DNA of 64,000 nucleotides from Deltaproteobacteria bacterium (lineage in GTDB: Bacteria; Desulfobacterota; Desulfobacteria; Desulfobacterales; SURF-15), in NCBI GenBank assembly GCA_019309565.1, contig JAFDFZ010000013.1, forward strand, positions 1 to 64,000, given 5' to 3'. The translations under genes and the position numbers were made by a program. This document shows, piece by piece, positions 9,080 to 17,017 of the stretch (its first letter is position 1; each line of letters begins with the position of its first letter). Under the pieces are notes generated by a model. It did not search any database. It was given only the letters and a program-made list of their open reading frames with translations, and was not told where the DNA came from.

Positions 9080-9880
9080 ATGAAAAAAAAACTTAATGTC
9101 GGCGCTCTGATATCGGGCGGTGGAACCAATTTGCAGGCGATCATCGATGCATGCCGTAGGGGTAAAATTGACGCAAAAATCGTATTCGTGGGATCGGACA
9201 ACCCGGATGCTTATGGAATTCAAAGAGCGGGAAAGTACCACATCCCCACATTTATTGTGGATTATCGGAGTATTATTCGACAGGTGAAGGAAAATCCATC
9301 GGCCCTTCCACCGCCAGATGATTTCGATTTACAGACGCAACTTCAAAAGCAGACGCTGTTTGGATCAGATACGGATCCTCAAAGGGTTCGGGATTTTATG
9401 ATTACCAGGGCCATTGCCGAAGCAAGGCTCCTTGAGGAAATGAAGCCCTATAAGTTTGACCTGCTTGTGCTTGCGGGGTTTATGCGCAATTTCTCACCGT
9501 ATTTTATCGATAAAGTCAACACGAACCCTGAACTTCCCCGAATAATGAACATTCATCCTGCATTACTTCCGTCCTTCCCGGGTGTCGATGGATATGGAGA
9601 TACTTTCAGATACGGGTGCAAAGTCGGTGGCTGTACCGTGCATTTTGTCGATTACGGGGAAGACTCCGGTCCGATTATCGGACAGAGGGCGTTTAAGATT
9701 TTTCCGCACGACACGATAGAGAGCATAAAAGAAAGAGGATTGAAGCTTGAATGGGAGCTGTATCCAGAATGTATTCAACTCTATGCGGAGGGTCGGCTTA
9801 AGGTGGTGAGAAAGACATATCAGATGAGAGCTGGAAAAACCTGGACGCGCGCAGTGGTCGAAATTTTGCCTCCTGGATAG
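9080..9880 (+). CDS. purN: PurN-type phosphoribosylglycinamide formyltransferase with an insertion
   Basis: 266-residue formyltransferase fold protein. The N-terminus VGALISGGGTNLQAIID, the catalytic NIHPALLPSFPG (N157, H159) and EDSGPII (D195) are those of GAR transformylase, which transfers formyl from 10-formyl-THF to GAR in purine synthesis. Compared with the ~210-residue E. coli enzyme there is an extra stretch of roughly 45-50 residues at about 61-108, rich in Gln, Pro and Asp, so substrate specificity could differ. The start at 9080 is preceded by ggggga; an upstream in-frame ATG at 8927 would add 51 residues unlike the family. No other pur gene is nearby. Confidence 0.85.
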   Translation: MKKKLNVGALISGGGTNLQAIIDACRRGKIDAKIVFVGSDNPDAYGIQRAGKYHIPTFIVDYRSIIRQVKENPSALPPPDDFDLQTQLQKQTLFGSDTDPQRVRDFMITRAIAEARLLEEMKPYKFDLLVLAGFMRNFSPYFIDKVNTNPELPRIMNIHPALLPSFPGVDGYGDTFRYGCKVGGCTVHFVDYGEDSGPIIGQRAFKIFPHDTIESIKERGLKLEWELYPECIQLYAEGRLKVVRKTYQMRAGKTWTRAVVEILPPG

Positions 9881-10101
9881 CTTGGGGTTTGACATCACGA
9901 TAATTGGTTTTTAGATGAAGCACCGGTAGCGGATTTTCGAAAATTTATGGTGCATGTCTTTGAACAATACCGGTAGAGGATGCCTGAAGGTAGCGAAAAA
10001 CATTTAAATTGGTCAGTGGTGTGGAGTGAGGTTTTCTTTAAATGGGGTGTGTCAGACAAGTTAAATGATCAATCTAATAAATAAGGCATGAGAGGTTTCT
10101 A

Positions 10102-11262
10102 ATGACAAAGCGCTTGATCCGAGGAAAGATGGTCATTGATGGAACCGGAAATCATCCTATTGAGCAGGGAGCGGTGTTAATCGATGGACAAACGATCAAG
10201 GCAGTGGGAAAGCGGACCGATATCGAAACCGAACCCGACACAGAGGAGATAGATTTCAGTGAATGTGTATTGATCCCGGGTCTGATCGATTGCCACAATC
10301 ACCTTTCGCTGGATACCAGGCTGGACAACTATCTTCTTAGGATGAACGACACTATTCCGGAGCTGACGCTAAGAGCGGTTGCAAATCTCCTCGTTGATTT
10401 GGATTCTGGTGTTACCACATCCCGATGCTGCGGTGATAAAGGGTATTTGGATATTGCCTGCAAACAAGCGATTGAAGCCGGGTATCTTAAAGGACCGCGG
10501 CTGCTGGTTGCAGGCAAGGGAATCCGTGCCTCCCACGGGCATGGATTTGTGGGGTATCCGTTTGACGGCCTCGAACCGGTTCGTGGTGCGGTTAGAGAGA
10601 ATCTCAGACACGGGGTTGACCTGATTAAACTGTACATCACCGGCACCATTAAGGCTTCGGGTCATATCCCTGCTTACTTATCCAAATCTGAGATTTCACT
10701 GGCCATTCAGGAAAGTAAGCGGCTGCAGGTTAAAACGGCAACCCATTGTATCGGAGGGATTGGAGTGGACTGGGCTCTTGAGCTCGGGATCGATTCCATC
10801 GAACACGGATATTTCCTTACAGAAGAACAGATTGATCGAATGGCTCAATCGGACAGTTGGCTGGTAATTACCCCCAGCCCTTTTTTTGAAGAGAACCGGA
10901 TTCGAACATTGCCCTCCCATCTCAGGGATGGGTTTCTGCGCCAGCGGGATGAGGTTGCAGAGCGAATTACCGCTGCCATTAAAGGCGGTGTAAAATATGC
11001 CGTAGGAACAGACGGCATGCACGGCGGACTGGCTAAAGAATTAGAATGGCTTACCGAATTTGGGGCATCAGCACAAGACGCACTTAAGGCGGCAACGGTA
11101 AACGGTGCCAGCGTATGTGGTCTTGCCTCGCACATCGGAACACTTGAAAGCGGCAAATATGCTGATATTGTTGCAGTTGATGGAGACCCGCTTAAGGATA
11201 TTCGTTCGCTTAGACGGGTCAGGGGGGTGATTTACCGGGGGCGGATCAGACGTATAAATTGA
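10102..11262 (+). CDS. amidohydrolase, imidazolonepropionase/prolidase-like
   Basis: 386-residue metal-dependent hydrolase of the amidohydrolase superfamily. Metal ligands fit the subtype-I pattern: HNH after GLIDC (about residues 64-68), a Lys in LIKLYITG, H in TATHCIGG, H in SIEHGYF and D in VGTDGMHGG. Family members hydrolyse cyclic amides or Xaa-Pro and Xaa-Arg dipeptides; the substrate is not predictable here. The composite beta-sandwich is formed by the N- and C-terminal ends (GTLESGKYADIVAVDGDPL). The ATG has gagagg about 8 bp upstream. The gene is alone, and a consensus promoter follows 10 bp after its stop. Confidence 0.88.
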   Translation: MTKRLIRGKMVIDGTGNHPIEQGAVLIDGQTIKAVGKRTDIETEPDTEEIDFSECVLIPGLIDCHNHLSLDTRLDNYLLRMNDTIPELTLRAVANLLVDLDSGVTTSRCCGDKGYLDIACKQAIEAGYLKGPRLLVAGKGIRASHGHGFVGYPFDGLEPVRGAVRENLRHGVDLIKLYITGTIKASGHIPAYLSKSEISLAIQESKRLQVKTATHCIGGIGVDWALELGIDSIEHGYFLTEEQIDRMAQSDSWLVITPSPFFEENRIRTLPSHLRDGFLRQRDEVAERITAAIKGGVKYAVGTDGMHGGLAKELEWLTEFGASAQDALKAATVNGASVCGLASHIGTLESGKYADIVAVDGDPLKDIRSLRRVRGVIYRGRIRRIN

Positions 11263-11271
11263 AATTTTTAT

Positions 11272-11300
11272 TTGACATACCACATAGTGGCAATTATAAT
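11272..11300 (+). promoter_or_regulatory. consensus sigma-70 promoter of a short RNA
   Basis: TTGACA (11272-11277) and TATAAT (11295-11300) are both perfect consensus with the ideal 17-bp spacer. A perfect 12-bp palindrome ggacaattgtcc lies at 11308-11319, across the expected transcription start, and may be an operator. The nearest downstream plus-strand gene is 700 bp away, beyond a strong terminator, so this promoter serves a short transcript. Confidence 0.85.
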
Positions 11301-11306
11301 ATGGTC

Positions 11307-11402
11307 AGGACAATTGTCCGACCCAGGTTATTTCGTTAACTTCTAAACGAAACCTAAACCTCCTTCCAGGGGCAGCTATCCTAGGTGGCTGCCCATTTTT
11401 TT
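11307..11402 (+). ncRNA. putative small RNA with anti-Shine-Dalgarno loop
   Basis: About 96 nt between a consensus promoter and a strong intrinsic terminator, with no open frame of note. Predicted by eye: a first hairpin with stem 11325-11328 plus 11332-11337 pairing with 11346-11355 (3-nt bulge, 8-nt loop). A single-stranded purine-free patch containing CCTCCTT (11359-11365) follows, identical to the 16S rRNA anti-Shine-Dalgarno core, and then the terminator hairpin. This layout is typical of trans-acting sRNAs that mask ribosome sites. No Rfam family was recognised. Targets and the chaperone are unknown. Confidence 0.65.
11370..11402 (+). terminator. strong rho-independent terminator
   Basis: gggcagc (11370-11376) pairs perfectly with gctgccc (11388-11394) over an 11-nt loop, followed by a then seven T residues (11396-11402). 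It ends the short plus-strand RNA. There is no T run on the opposite side, so it works in one direction only. Confidence 0.88.
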
Positions 11403-11436
11403 CACTCATTTCGATATTTCTTGCAGCCGGTTTGGG

Positions 11437-11610
11437 TCAGGATTCATTAGAACCTGAGGTGTGGTTAAGAATGTTCAGAAAATCTCTAAACCAAGGCGGG
11501 TTGAACAGAATAATATAAATCAGAAAAAATGCGGTTAAAGGCAGGAAAAAAACGATGAGATCTATCAGAAGGATTGCCGCTGAAAGCATCACACGTTTTG
11601 TCATGCTCAT
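11437..11610 (-). CDS. 57-residue single-pass or hairpin membrane protein
   Basis: A short open frame encodes a basic N-terminus (MSMTKRVM), then a hydrophobic stretch from about residue 8 to 37 broken by Asp17 and Pro24, then an amphipathic tail with NPPWFRDFLN. This composition is that of a real small inner-membrane protein, and similar IDL.VFFLPL...NPPWFR.FL proteins seem familiar from Desulfobacterota. The start is ATG at 11610; a second ATG at 11604 is possible. gaggga sits about 11 bp upstream. It lies directly after a structured RNA with an intrinsic terminator on the same strand, so expression may depend on read-through. Function unknown. Confidence 0.6.
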   Translation of the reverse strand: MSMTKRVMLSAAILLIDLIVFFLPLTAFFLIYIILFNPPWFRDFLNILNHTSGSNES

Positions 11611-11627
11611 AGATAGGAGTTTCCCTC

Positions 11628-11667
11628 AAAAAAAGTGACCCCGGAAGGCCCCTCATACCTTCCGGGG
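11628..11667 (-). terminator. strong rho-independent terminator of the minus-strand RNA
   Basis: ccccggaagg (11639-11648) pairs with ccttccgggg (11658-11667), 10 bp with a 9-nt loop. On the minus strand this is followed by tcac and seven T residues (plus strand A-run 11628-11634). Confidence 0.85.
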
Positions 11668-11800
11668 GTTGGATTTGGGGCCATAGTGCAAAATCAGGGT
11701 TTAATGGGGAGGTTCACTATGACCGATTCAGGCACCTGCTATGGGACCCAGCTTTTTTGCGGTGCCCACCCGTAATATTCTAAGAGCCGCCTTTCATGTA
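11628..11800 (-). ncRNA. structured leader RNA or small RNA with CCUCCCC loop
   Basis: About 170 nt on the minus strand. Stem A pairs 11730-11736 with 11761-11767 (7 bp with inner hairpin). Stem B pairs 11679-11688 with 11715-11724 (10 bp, one G-U) and has a 26-nt loop containing CCUCCCC (plus strand 11706-11712). A 10-bp GC-rich terminator follows. The 57-residue membrane protein starts 18 bp after the U-run, so this could be an attenuator-type leader or a free sRNA. It does not match 6S, SRP, tmRNA or a riboswitch family I know. An alternative antiterminator pairing was not found by eye. Confidence 0.55.
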
Positions 11801-11806
11801 ATAAAT

Positions 11807-11836
11807 TTAATATCACAATATGTAGGTCAATGTCAA
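11807..11836 (-). promoter_or_regulatory. putative promoter of the minus-strand structured RNA
   Basis: On the minus strand TTGACA (11836-11831) is followed after 18 bp by TATTAA (11812-11807). The -35 is perfect and the -10 is moderate. Its position predicts transcription starting near 11800, just before the first stem of the structured RNA. Confidence 0.5.
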
Positions 11837-12001
11837 GAAAAAAATCAATATGTGGTATTTTTTCTGAATTCATTGTCTTTTTTACAAGGGAGGCGCTTCA
11901 TTTTTTTATCATTGTGACGATGTTATCAAATAGGTACAAGCTATTGTATAGGCCCTTCTTTTTTGATAGGTAGCTGTCGTTGAAAACAAACATTGGGATT
12001 G

Positions 12002-12631
12002 ATGATGCAGGCGAAGTTTCGTTTTTTTTTATCATCCATTTTAACCGCAGTGATTTTCGGTACTTTCCCTGTTTCGGCGATATGTGATATCTATATCTAT
12101 GTCGATGATAAGGGGGTTATGCATTTTACAAATGTTCCTGCATCGGCTTCAATACCTTTCCGTTTGTTTATCAAAGAATCGCCCTCCAGTGATGTGGCGA
12201 CAAGATCCACTGACCGAGCTGGGTCGGTGTATAGTTCGAATACCTCCCTTTATGACAGGTACATTGCAGAAGCCGCTAAGCGGTACGGAATTTCCATCTC
12301 CCTGATAAAGGCCATCATCAAGGCTGAATCAAATTTCGATCCCTGGGCGGTATCAAAGAAAGGTGCGCTTGGGCTTATGCAGATCATGCCGCAAAACCTG
12401 AAATCGCTCAAAATCAAGGACCCTTTTGATCCAGAACAAAACATTATGGGTGGTGTGCAATATTTCAAACAATTGTTGAAACGTTTTGACGATAACCTTC
12501 GTTTGGCCATTGCAGCCTATAACGCAGGCCCTGAAAATGTGGAACAATATGACCGTATCCCCCCGTTTAAGGAAACAGAGCACTATGTCAGAAGGGTCTT
12601 ACAATACTATGATATGTATAGAGAAAGCTAA
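12002..12631 (+). CDS. periplasmic lytic transglycosylase, SLT domain with DUF4124-like N-terminus
   Basis: About 209 residues. A signal peptide (FFLSSILTAVIFGTFPVSA) is followed by a DUF4124-like segment (DIYIYVDDKGVMHFTN). The Slt/LysM-type catalytic domain starts at YIAEAAKRYGIS, with the catalytic Glu in IKAESNFDPWAVSKKGALGLMQIMP and the closing AIAAYNAGPENV and YVRRVLQYY motifs. It cleaves peptidoglycan glycan strands to 1,6-anhydro-MurNAc ends. The start is uncertain between ATG at 12002, ATG at 12005 and TTG at 11993; no strong ribosome site distinguishes them. It stands alone 200 bp before tatD. Confidence 0.9.
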   Translation: MMQAKFRFFLSSILTAVIFGTFPVSAICDIYIYVDDKGVMHFTNVPASASIPFRLFIKESPSSDVATRSTDRAGSVYSSNTSLYDRYIAEAAKRYGISISLIKAIIKAESNFDPWAVSKKGALGLMQIMPQNLKSLKIKDPFDPEQNIMGGVQYFKQLLKRFDDNLRLAIAAYNAGPENVEQYDRIPPFKETEHYVRRVLQYYDMYRES

Positions 12632-12833
12632 CCATCCTTCGTATCCCGTTTGAACACGGAGCGGGTCAACGGCCCGTGGATGTCCAAAATACCGGGATAT
12701 CGGCACTGATCTTGGAGGAACCTAGAGGAGGCAATGCAATTGTAGCAGAGAGCTGACTGAAGATTCGCCAAGGGACTTCAATGCTGGAAATAACGGATGA
12801 GACAGGAAAACTTGAAAGGCAATCATTCTGCAA

Positions 12834-13595
12834 ATGATATTGTTTGATACGCATGCCCACATGTGTGATCCGGTGTTCGATGCGGATCGCGCAGAAGTAA
12901 TTTCAAGAGCCAAAGCAACCGGTGTTAAAGCCATCATTTCAGTTGGTGAAACAGTTGCGGATGTAAAGAAGAACCTGAAGCTTGCCTCTTTGTACGATGA
13001 GTTGAAACCGGCCGCCGGGCTTTATCCCACAAGGCTCAACTTAGAGGAGGCCGATGCCATGGTAAGTCTCATTAGAAAGAACAGAAACGCACTTGTTGCT
13101 ATCGGTGAAGTGGGCCTTGATTACTGGATAGTAAAAGATGAGGCTGATCGGGAAACCCAGAGAAAGATATTTAAAACCTTTATTTATCTATCCCTTGAAC
13201 TCGATTTGCCGTTAAATGTCCATTCCCGCTCCGCAGGCCGGCACGCGATCCAGATACTCCTTGAAAGCAAGGCACAAAAGGTGCAACTGCATGCTTTTGA
13301 CGCCAAAACCACTGCGGCGATTCCGGCAATTGAGGCAGGCTATTTTTTTTCAATACCCACATCCGTTATCCGTTCTCGCCAAAAACAAAAGCTCGTCAAA
13401 CAGCTGCCGTTATCCAGCCTGTTGATCGAAACCGACAGTCCGGTCCTAGGGCCCACCGGCCAGGAGCGCAATGAGCCGGCAAATGTTCTGATTGCACTTA
13501 AGGCAATTGCCAGGATCAAAAACCTGTCCGAGCAGGAAATTATGGAGGCTGTTGCCGGCAACACCCGGCGCCTATATGGCGATCTTACGACATAA
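12834..13595 (+). CDS. tatD: TatD-family metal-dependent deoxyribonuclease
   Basis: 253-residue TIM-barrel hydrolase. Metal-site motifs are DTHAHMCDPVFD at the start, EVGLDYW (about residue 88), HSRSAG, a His in LHAFDAK and ETDSPVLGP near residue 200. TatD proteins are 3'-5' exonucleases for DNA repair and fragmentation; the older role in Tat export is not supported. An 18-codon open frame at 12781 with aaggga upstream ends in ATGA overlapping this start, so the two may be translationally coupled. Otherwise the ribosome site is weak. Confidence 0.9.
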   Translation: MILFDTHAHMCDPVFDADRAEVISRAKATGVKAIISVGETVADVKKNLKLASLYDELKPAAGLYPTRLNLEEADAMVSLIRKNRNALVAIGEVGLDYWIVKDEADRETQRKIFKTFIYLSLELDLPLNVHSRSAGRHAIQILLESKAQKVQLHAFDAKTTAAIPAIEAGYFFSIPTSVIRSRQKQKLVKQLPLSSLLIETDSPVLGPTGQERNEPANVLIALKAIARIKNLSEQEIMEAVAGNTRRLYGDLTT

Positions 13596-13667
13596 TAGCA
13601 CAGCAGCGAAGTTTTTCCTGACCCGCAACATGTTCTGCACAACATCGCCCGTGGTTTCCAAATATAT

Positions 13668-13696
13668 TTGACATTGGCCACCAGAAAATCTATTGT
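13668..13696 (+). promoter_or_regulatory. putative promoter of the amino-acid transporter operon
   Basis: TTGACA at 13668-13673 and TATTGT at 13691-13696, separated by exactly 17 bp. It lies about 110 bp before the substrate-binding protein gene, giving a leader of about 100 nt. Confidence 0.5.
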
Positions 13697-13804
13697 AACG
13701 TTGGGTTATTCAGGCGGTCAGACTACGAATTTCGCTCCAAAGAATACTTCGTCTTTCGATCAACAAACCCTATAATCATTACACGTAAAAGAAAGGAGGC
13801 CATT

Positions 13805-14701
13805 ATGAAAAAAACAATGGGCATTGGGCTGGCGGTGCTATTGGTTTTAGGTTTTCTTGCAGCATCATCCATGGCAGACCAAACCATGGATAAGATTGAG
13901 AAAACCGGTAAAATCAAACTTGGTTTCAGGGAAGGTTCCATTCCGTTTGCGTTTGTTGACCCCAAGGTGGGAAAGCACGTGGGATTCTCGGTGGACATGG
14001 CAGGCGAGCTGGCGAAATATTTGGGGATGCGGTTCGGGAAGAAGATTGAAATCGTTCCTTTTACCGTCACACCCAAAACCCGGATTCCAATGGTCATGAA
14101 TGGAACCATCGACGTTGAAATGGGATCCACCACCTATACGCAGAAACGAGAGGAACAGGCCGATTTCAGCATGATCTTTTTCTTTTCCGAAACCACTTTT
14201 CTTGTGCCCAAAGACAGTGGCATTCAAAAGCTTGAGGACCTGAACGGAAAACGGGTTGGGGCTGCCAGAGGTACCACAAATCTAAAGGCCGTGGAAGACT
14301 TGGCCCGGCAAGGAAAATTCAAACCCCGGGATATCATTGTTACCGAAACCCATCCACAGGGTATGCTGGCTTTGAAAAGCGGAAAGATCGAAGCTTACTC
14401 CACAGACCGAAGTCTCCTGGAGGGGTTACGGATGAAGGACCAAAATCCGGACAAATGGATGACCGTGCCGTTTGCCATCGCCTACGAGCCCTATGCTTAC
14501 ATCATGCGGGAAGGCAACTCGGATTTCAGGGACTTTGTTAACAACACCATTATCTGGTCCATTAAAACCGGAAAGTTTTTCGAACTGTATGACAAATGGA
14601 TGGGACCCAGGGGGGTTGTTCCCATTCCCTTGTCCGAAGCATACCGGAATTACCTTCAGATGATGGTCTATCCCATATCCGATGGATGGTGGAAAAAGTA
14701 G
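13805..14701 (+). CDS. polar amino-acid ABC transporter substrate-binding protein
   Basis: 298-residue periplasmic binding protein of family 3 (glutamate/aspartate GltI-like). The signal peptide ends near ASSMA (about residue 23). The mature protein begins MDKIEKTGKIKLGFREGSIPFAF and carries GFSVDMAGELAKYL and LNGKRVGAARGTTN, the typical ligand-binding lobes. Substrate specificity is guessed from similarity to glutamate/aspartate binders only. aaaggagg at about 13793-13800 is an excellent ribosome site. It is the first gene of a four-gene operon with two permeases and an ATPase, separated from the permeases by a strong hairpin. Confidence 0.92.
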   Translation: MKKTMGIGLAVLLVLGFLAASSMADQTMDKIEKTGKIKLGFREGSIPFAFVDPKVGKHVGFSVDMAGELAKYLGMRFGKKIEIVPFTVTPKTRIPMVMNGTIDVEMGSTTYTQKREEQADFSMIFFFSETTFLVPKDSGIQKLEDLNGKRVGAARGTTNLKAVEDLARQGKFKPRDIIVTETHPQGMLALKSGKIEAYSTDRSLLEGLRMKDQNPDKWMTVPFAIAYEPYAYIMREGNSDFRDFVNNTIIWSIKTGKFFELYDKWMGPRGVVPIPLSEAYRNYLQMMVYPISDGWWKK

Positions 14702-14710
14702 CCGATGAAA

Positions 14711-14745
14711 GGAAAGAAGGGGGTATACCATCCCCCCTTCTTTCC
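14711..14745 (+). promoter_or_regulatory. intercistronic RNA hairpin
   Basis: A 13-bp perfect stem (14711-14723 with 14733-14745, ggaaagaaggggg and its complement) has a 9-nt loop between the binding-protein gene and the first permease gene. There is no clean T-run, so it more likely protects the upstream mRNA 3' end or attenuates, giving more binding protein than permease. Confidence 0.65.
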
Positions 14746-14782
14746 CTTAACTATTTGTTTTAGACTGATCGGGGGGGATGGA

Positions 14783-15499
14783 ATGGGTTTTGCTTACGAT
14801 TTCGACTGGGGGGTTCTGTGGCGGCAACCATATGGGATGTGGCTGCTTCAAGGTATCTGGCTGACCATTAAAATCGGTTTTTTGGCGTGGGTAATCGCTC
14901 TTTTCTTGGGAATATTCGTCGGTACCCTGCGAGTTACCCCGTGGCGCTGGCTGCGATTTGTCTCCACAGCCTATACGGAGGTCTTTCGCAATGTTCCGTT
15001 TCTGGTACAACTCTTTTTCTGGTATTACGGTGGGCCCATGATATTTGGCGAAAACCTGGGACGGCAGATCAACCAGATTATGGAGCTAAATTACTACGTG
15101 GCAATCCTTGCACTCGGATTATACACCGCCTCGCGGGTCGCAGAGCATATGAGAGCCGGTTTCGCCTCCATCAGCCGAGACCAGTACCAGGCCGTAATGT
15201 CCACCGGACTGACTCACTATCAAATGTACCGTTATGTGATTATTCCCTATGCTCTTAGAATCATCATACCTCCGCTGACAACCGAATTTTTAACGATTTT
15301 CAAGAATTCATCGGTGGCCATGACCATTGGAGTGGCCGAGCTTACCTTTATGAGCTACCGTATCGATGCCGAAACCTTCCACGGCCTGGAAGCCACCACC
15401 GGGGCGATGCTGATATACCTGCTGCTGGGTTTGACCGTTGTTAGAATCATGGGCATTATCGAAAACAGGTATAAAATTCCCGGCATGGTTGGGAGGTAG
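14783..15499 (+). CDS. amino-acid ABC transporter permease 1 (GltJ-like)
   Basis: 238-residue HisM/GltJ-type permease with about five membrane segments and the EAA-type cytoplasmic loop (STGLTHYQMYRYVIIPYALR). The ATG at 14783 was chosen because ggggggatgg provides a ribosome site and the upstream in-frame extension would be encoded by the intercistronic hairpin. The next permease gene starts 2 bp after its stop. The pair should form the heterodimeric channel for the substrate delivered by the upstream binding protein. Confidence 0.9.
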   Translation: MGFAYDFDWGVLWRQPYGMWLLQGIWLTIKIGFLAWVIALFLGIFVGTLRVTPWRWLRFVSTAYTEVFRNVPFLVQLFFWYYGGPMIFGENLGRQINQIMELNYYVAILALGLYTASRVAEHMRAGFASISRDQYQAVMSTGLTHYQMYRYVIIPYALRIIIPPLTTEFLTIFKNSSVAMTIGVAELTFMSYRIDAETFHGLEATTGAMLIYLLLGLTVVRIMGIIENRYKIPGMVGR

Positions 15500-15501
15500 C
15501 A

Positions 15502-16158
15502 ATGTTCGATGCGGTTATTCGCAATCTGCCCTTTCTCATCGGTGGCTTTGGCGTGACCCTTCAATTGACGGCTTGCGCACTTGCCGGAGGTATTGCACTG
15601 GGAGCGCTGGTGGGATTGGGTCGAATTTCAAAGTGCAAATGGATCTATCATCCGGTAACACTCTATGTGAATTTAATCCGCAACATACCGCTTATCCTGG
15701 TAATATTCTGGTTTTATTTTATAATGCCGATCATTGCCGGGCGGCCCCTAAACCCCTTTCTTTCGGCGGTGATTTCCTTTATCCTTTTTGAAGCGACTTA
15801 TTTCGGTGAAATTTTCCGCGCCGGCTATCAGTCCATCAGCACAGACCTCACCAGTGCCGCGTATTCCACGGGCCTGACGTACTCGCAGACCGCCCGGTAC
15901 ATTATGCTGCCCGTTGCTTTCCGCCGGATGCTGCCCAGTTTGATTACGCAATCGATTGTCACTTTTCAGGATACAAGTCTTGCCTTTGTTATCGGATTGC
16001 AGGAATTTGTCCGGCGAACTTCCATCGTGGACAATATGGAAGTTCGCTCAATCCAGCTCTTTGGTTTTGTCGCCATCGTATTTTTCGTGTTCTGTTTTAT
16101 CGGCTCCAAGATTTCACGACATTTTGAGGAAAAAGGAAGAAAAACGGGCGTGCTATGA
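15502..16158 (+). CDS. amino-acid ABC transporter permease 2 (GltK-like)
   Basis: 218-residue inner-membrane permease. Hydrophobic segments include [19 protein letters not shown]-like and [13 protein letters not shown] stretches. The EAA loop [20 protein letters not shown] is followed by [18 protein letters not shown]. gggaggtag directly before the ATG is a good ribosome site. It overlaps the ATPase gene by 4 bp (ATGA), a sign of translational coupling. It pairs with permease 1. Confidence 0.9.
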   Translation: MFDAVIRNLPFLIGGFGVTLQLTACALAGGIALGALVGLGRISKCKWIYHPVTLYVNLIRNIPLILVIFWFYFIMPIIAGRPLNPFLSAVISFILFEATYFGEIFRAGYQSISTDLTSAAYSTGLTYSQTARYIMLPVAFRRMLPSLITQSIVTFQDTSLAFVIGLQEFVRRTSIVDNMEVRSIQLFGFVAIVFFVFCFIGSKISRHFEEKGRKTGVL

Positions 16159-16877
16159 TTGAAATAAAAAATGTGAGTAAATGGTTCGGCGATTTCCGGG
16201 TATTAACCGACATCAACGAAACCATCAGACGCGGACAGACGGTGGTCATTTGCGGGCCCAGTGGCTCCGGCAAAAGCACGTTGCTCAGATGTATCAACGG
16301 CCTGGAGCCCTACCAAAGGGGAGAGATAATCGTCGACGGCATCTCCCTTAACGACCCAAACACCAGTCTTTACAAGTTGCGGGAGAATATCGGCATGGTG
16401 TTTCAACGATTTGAACTATATCCTCACATGACGGCGATGGAGAATATCACGCTGGCACCGATCAAAGTTCGCAAATGGCCGAAAAAACGGGCTGAAGAAA
16501 AGGCCATGGAACTTCTTGAGCGCGTCGGCATCCCGGAAAAAGCTCACGCTTATCCTGCCAACCTGTCCGGTGGACAGCAACAGCGCGTTGCCATCGCCCG
16601 GTCTTTGGCAATGGAACCGAAATACATGATGTTTGACGAGCCCACTTCCGCCCTGGATCCGGAAATGATTAAAGAAGTTCTCGACGTCATGATCAACCTG
16701 GCCAAAGAAGGAATGACCATGTTGTGTGTCACCCATGAAATGGGATTTGCCAGGGAGGTCGCAGACGAGATTATCTTTATGGATTACGGCAAAATCGTTG
16801 AAAGGGGCACCTATGAGGAATTTTTTAATAACCCAAAGAGCGAACGGGCAAAGGAATTCCTCGCTCAAATTCTATAA
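16155..16877 (+). CDS. amino-acid ABC transporter ATPase (GltL/GlnQ-like)
   Basis: 240-residue ATPase that powers the transporter encoded upstream. Walker [10 protein letters not shown] (about residues 35-43), signature LSGGQQQR, Walker [14 protein letters not shown] and H-loop VTHEMGFA are all intact. Length is exactly that of the GlnQ class. It starts within the end of permease 2 (4-bp overlap) and is the last gene of the operon. No clear terminator was found in the 140 bp before the convergent thiolase gene. Confidence 0.95.
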   Translation: MIEIKNVSKWFGDFRVLTDINETIRRGQTVVICGPSGSGKSTLLRCINGLEPYQRGEIIVDGISLNDPNTSLYKLRENIGMVFQRFELYPHMTAMENITLAPIKVRKWPKKRAEEKAMELLERVGIPEKAHAYPANLSGGQQQRVAIARSLAMEPKYMMFDEPTSALDPEMIKEVLDVMINLAKEGMTMLCVTHEMGFAREVADEIIFMDYGKIVERGTYEEFFNNPKSERAKEFLAQIL

Positions 16878-17017
16878 GATTATGGTTCATTCAGATGTTG
16901 CGTAGTTTTAAGTTCTGATCAAATTCGGCCCGAGTCTCATTCGATTAAATAGGGCCTGAGGGTTTCTTTGAATCGAGTTTGAGGCCCAAATGAAAGCGAA
17001 TGTGCCGGGCAGCATCC

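Noticed and set aside
11640-11800. 6S RNA, SRP RNA or a known riboswitch
   Set aside because: No 5'-3' closing stem as in 6S, no GGAAGCAGC-type SRP core, and no TPP, cobalamin, glycine, GEMM, ydaO or fluoride consensus was found.
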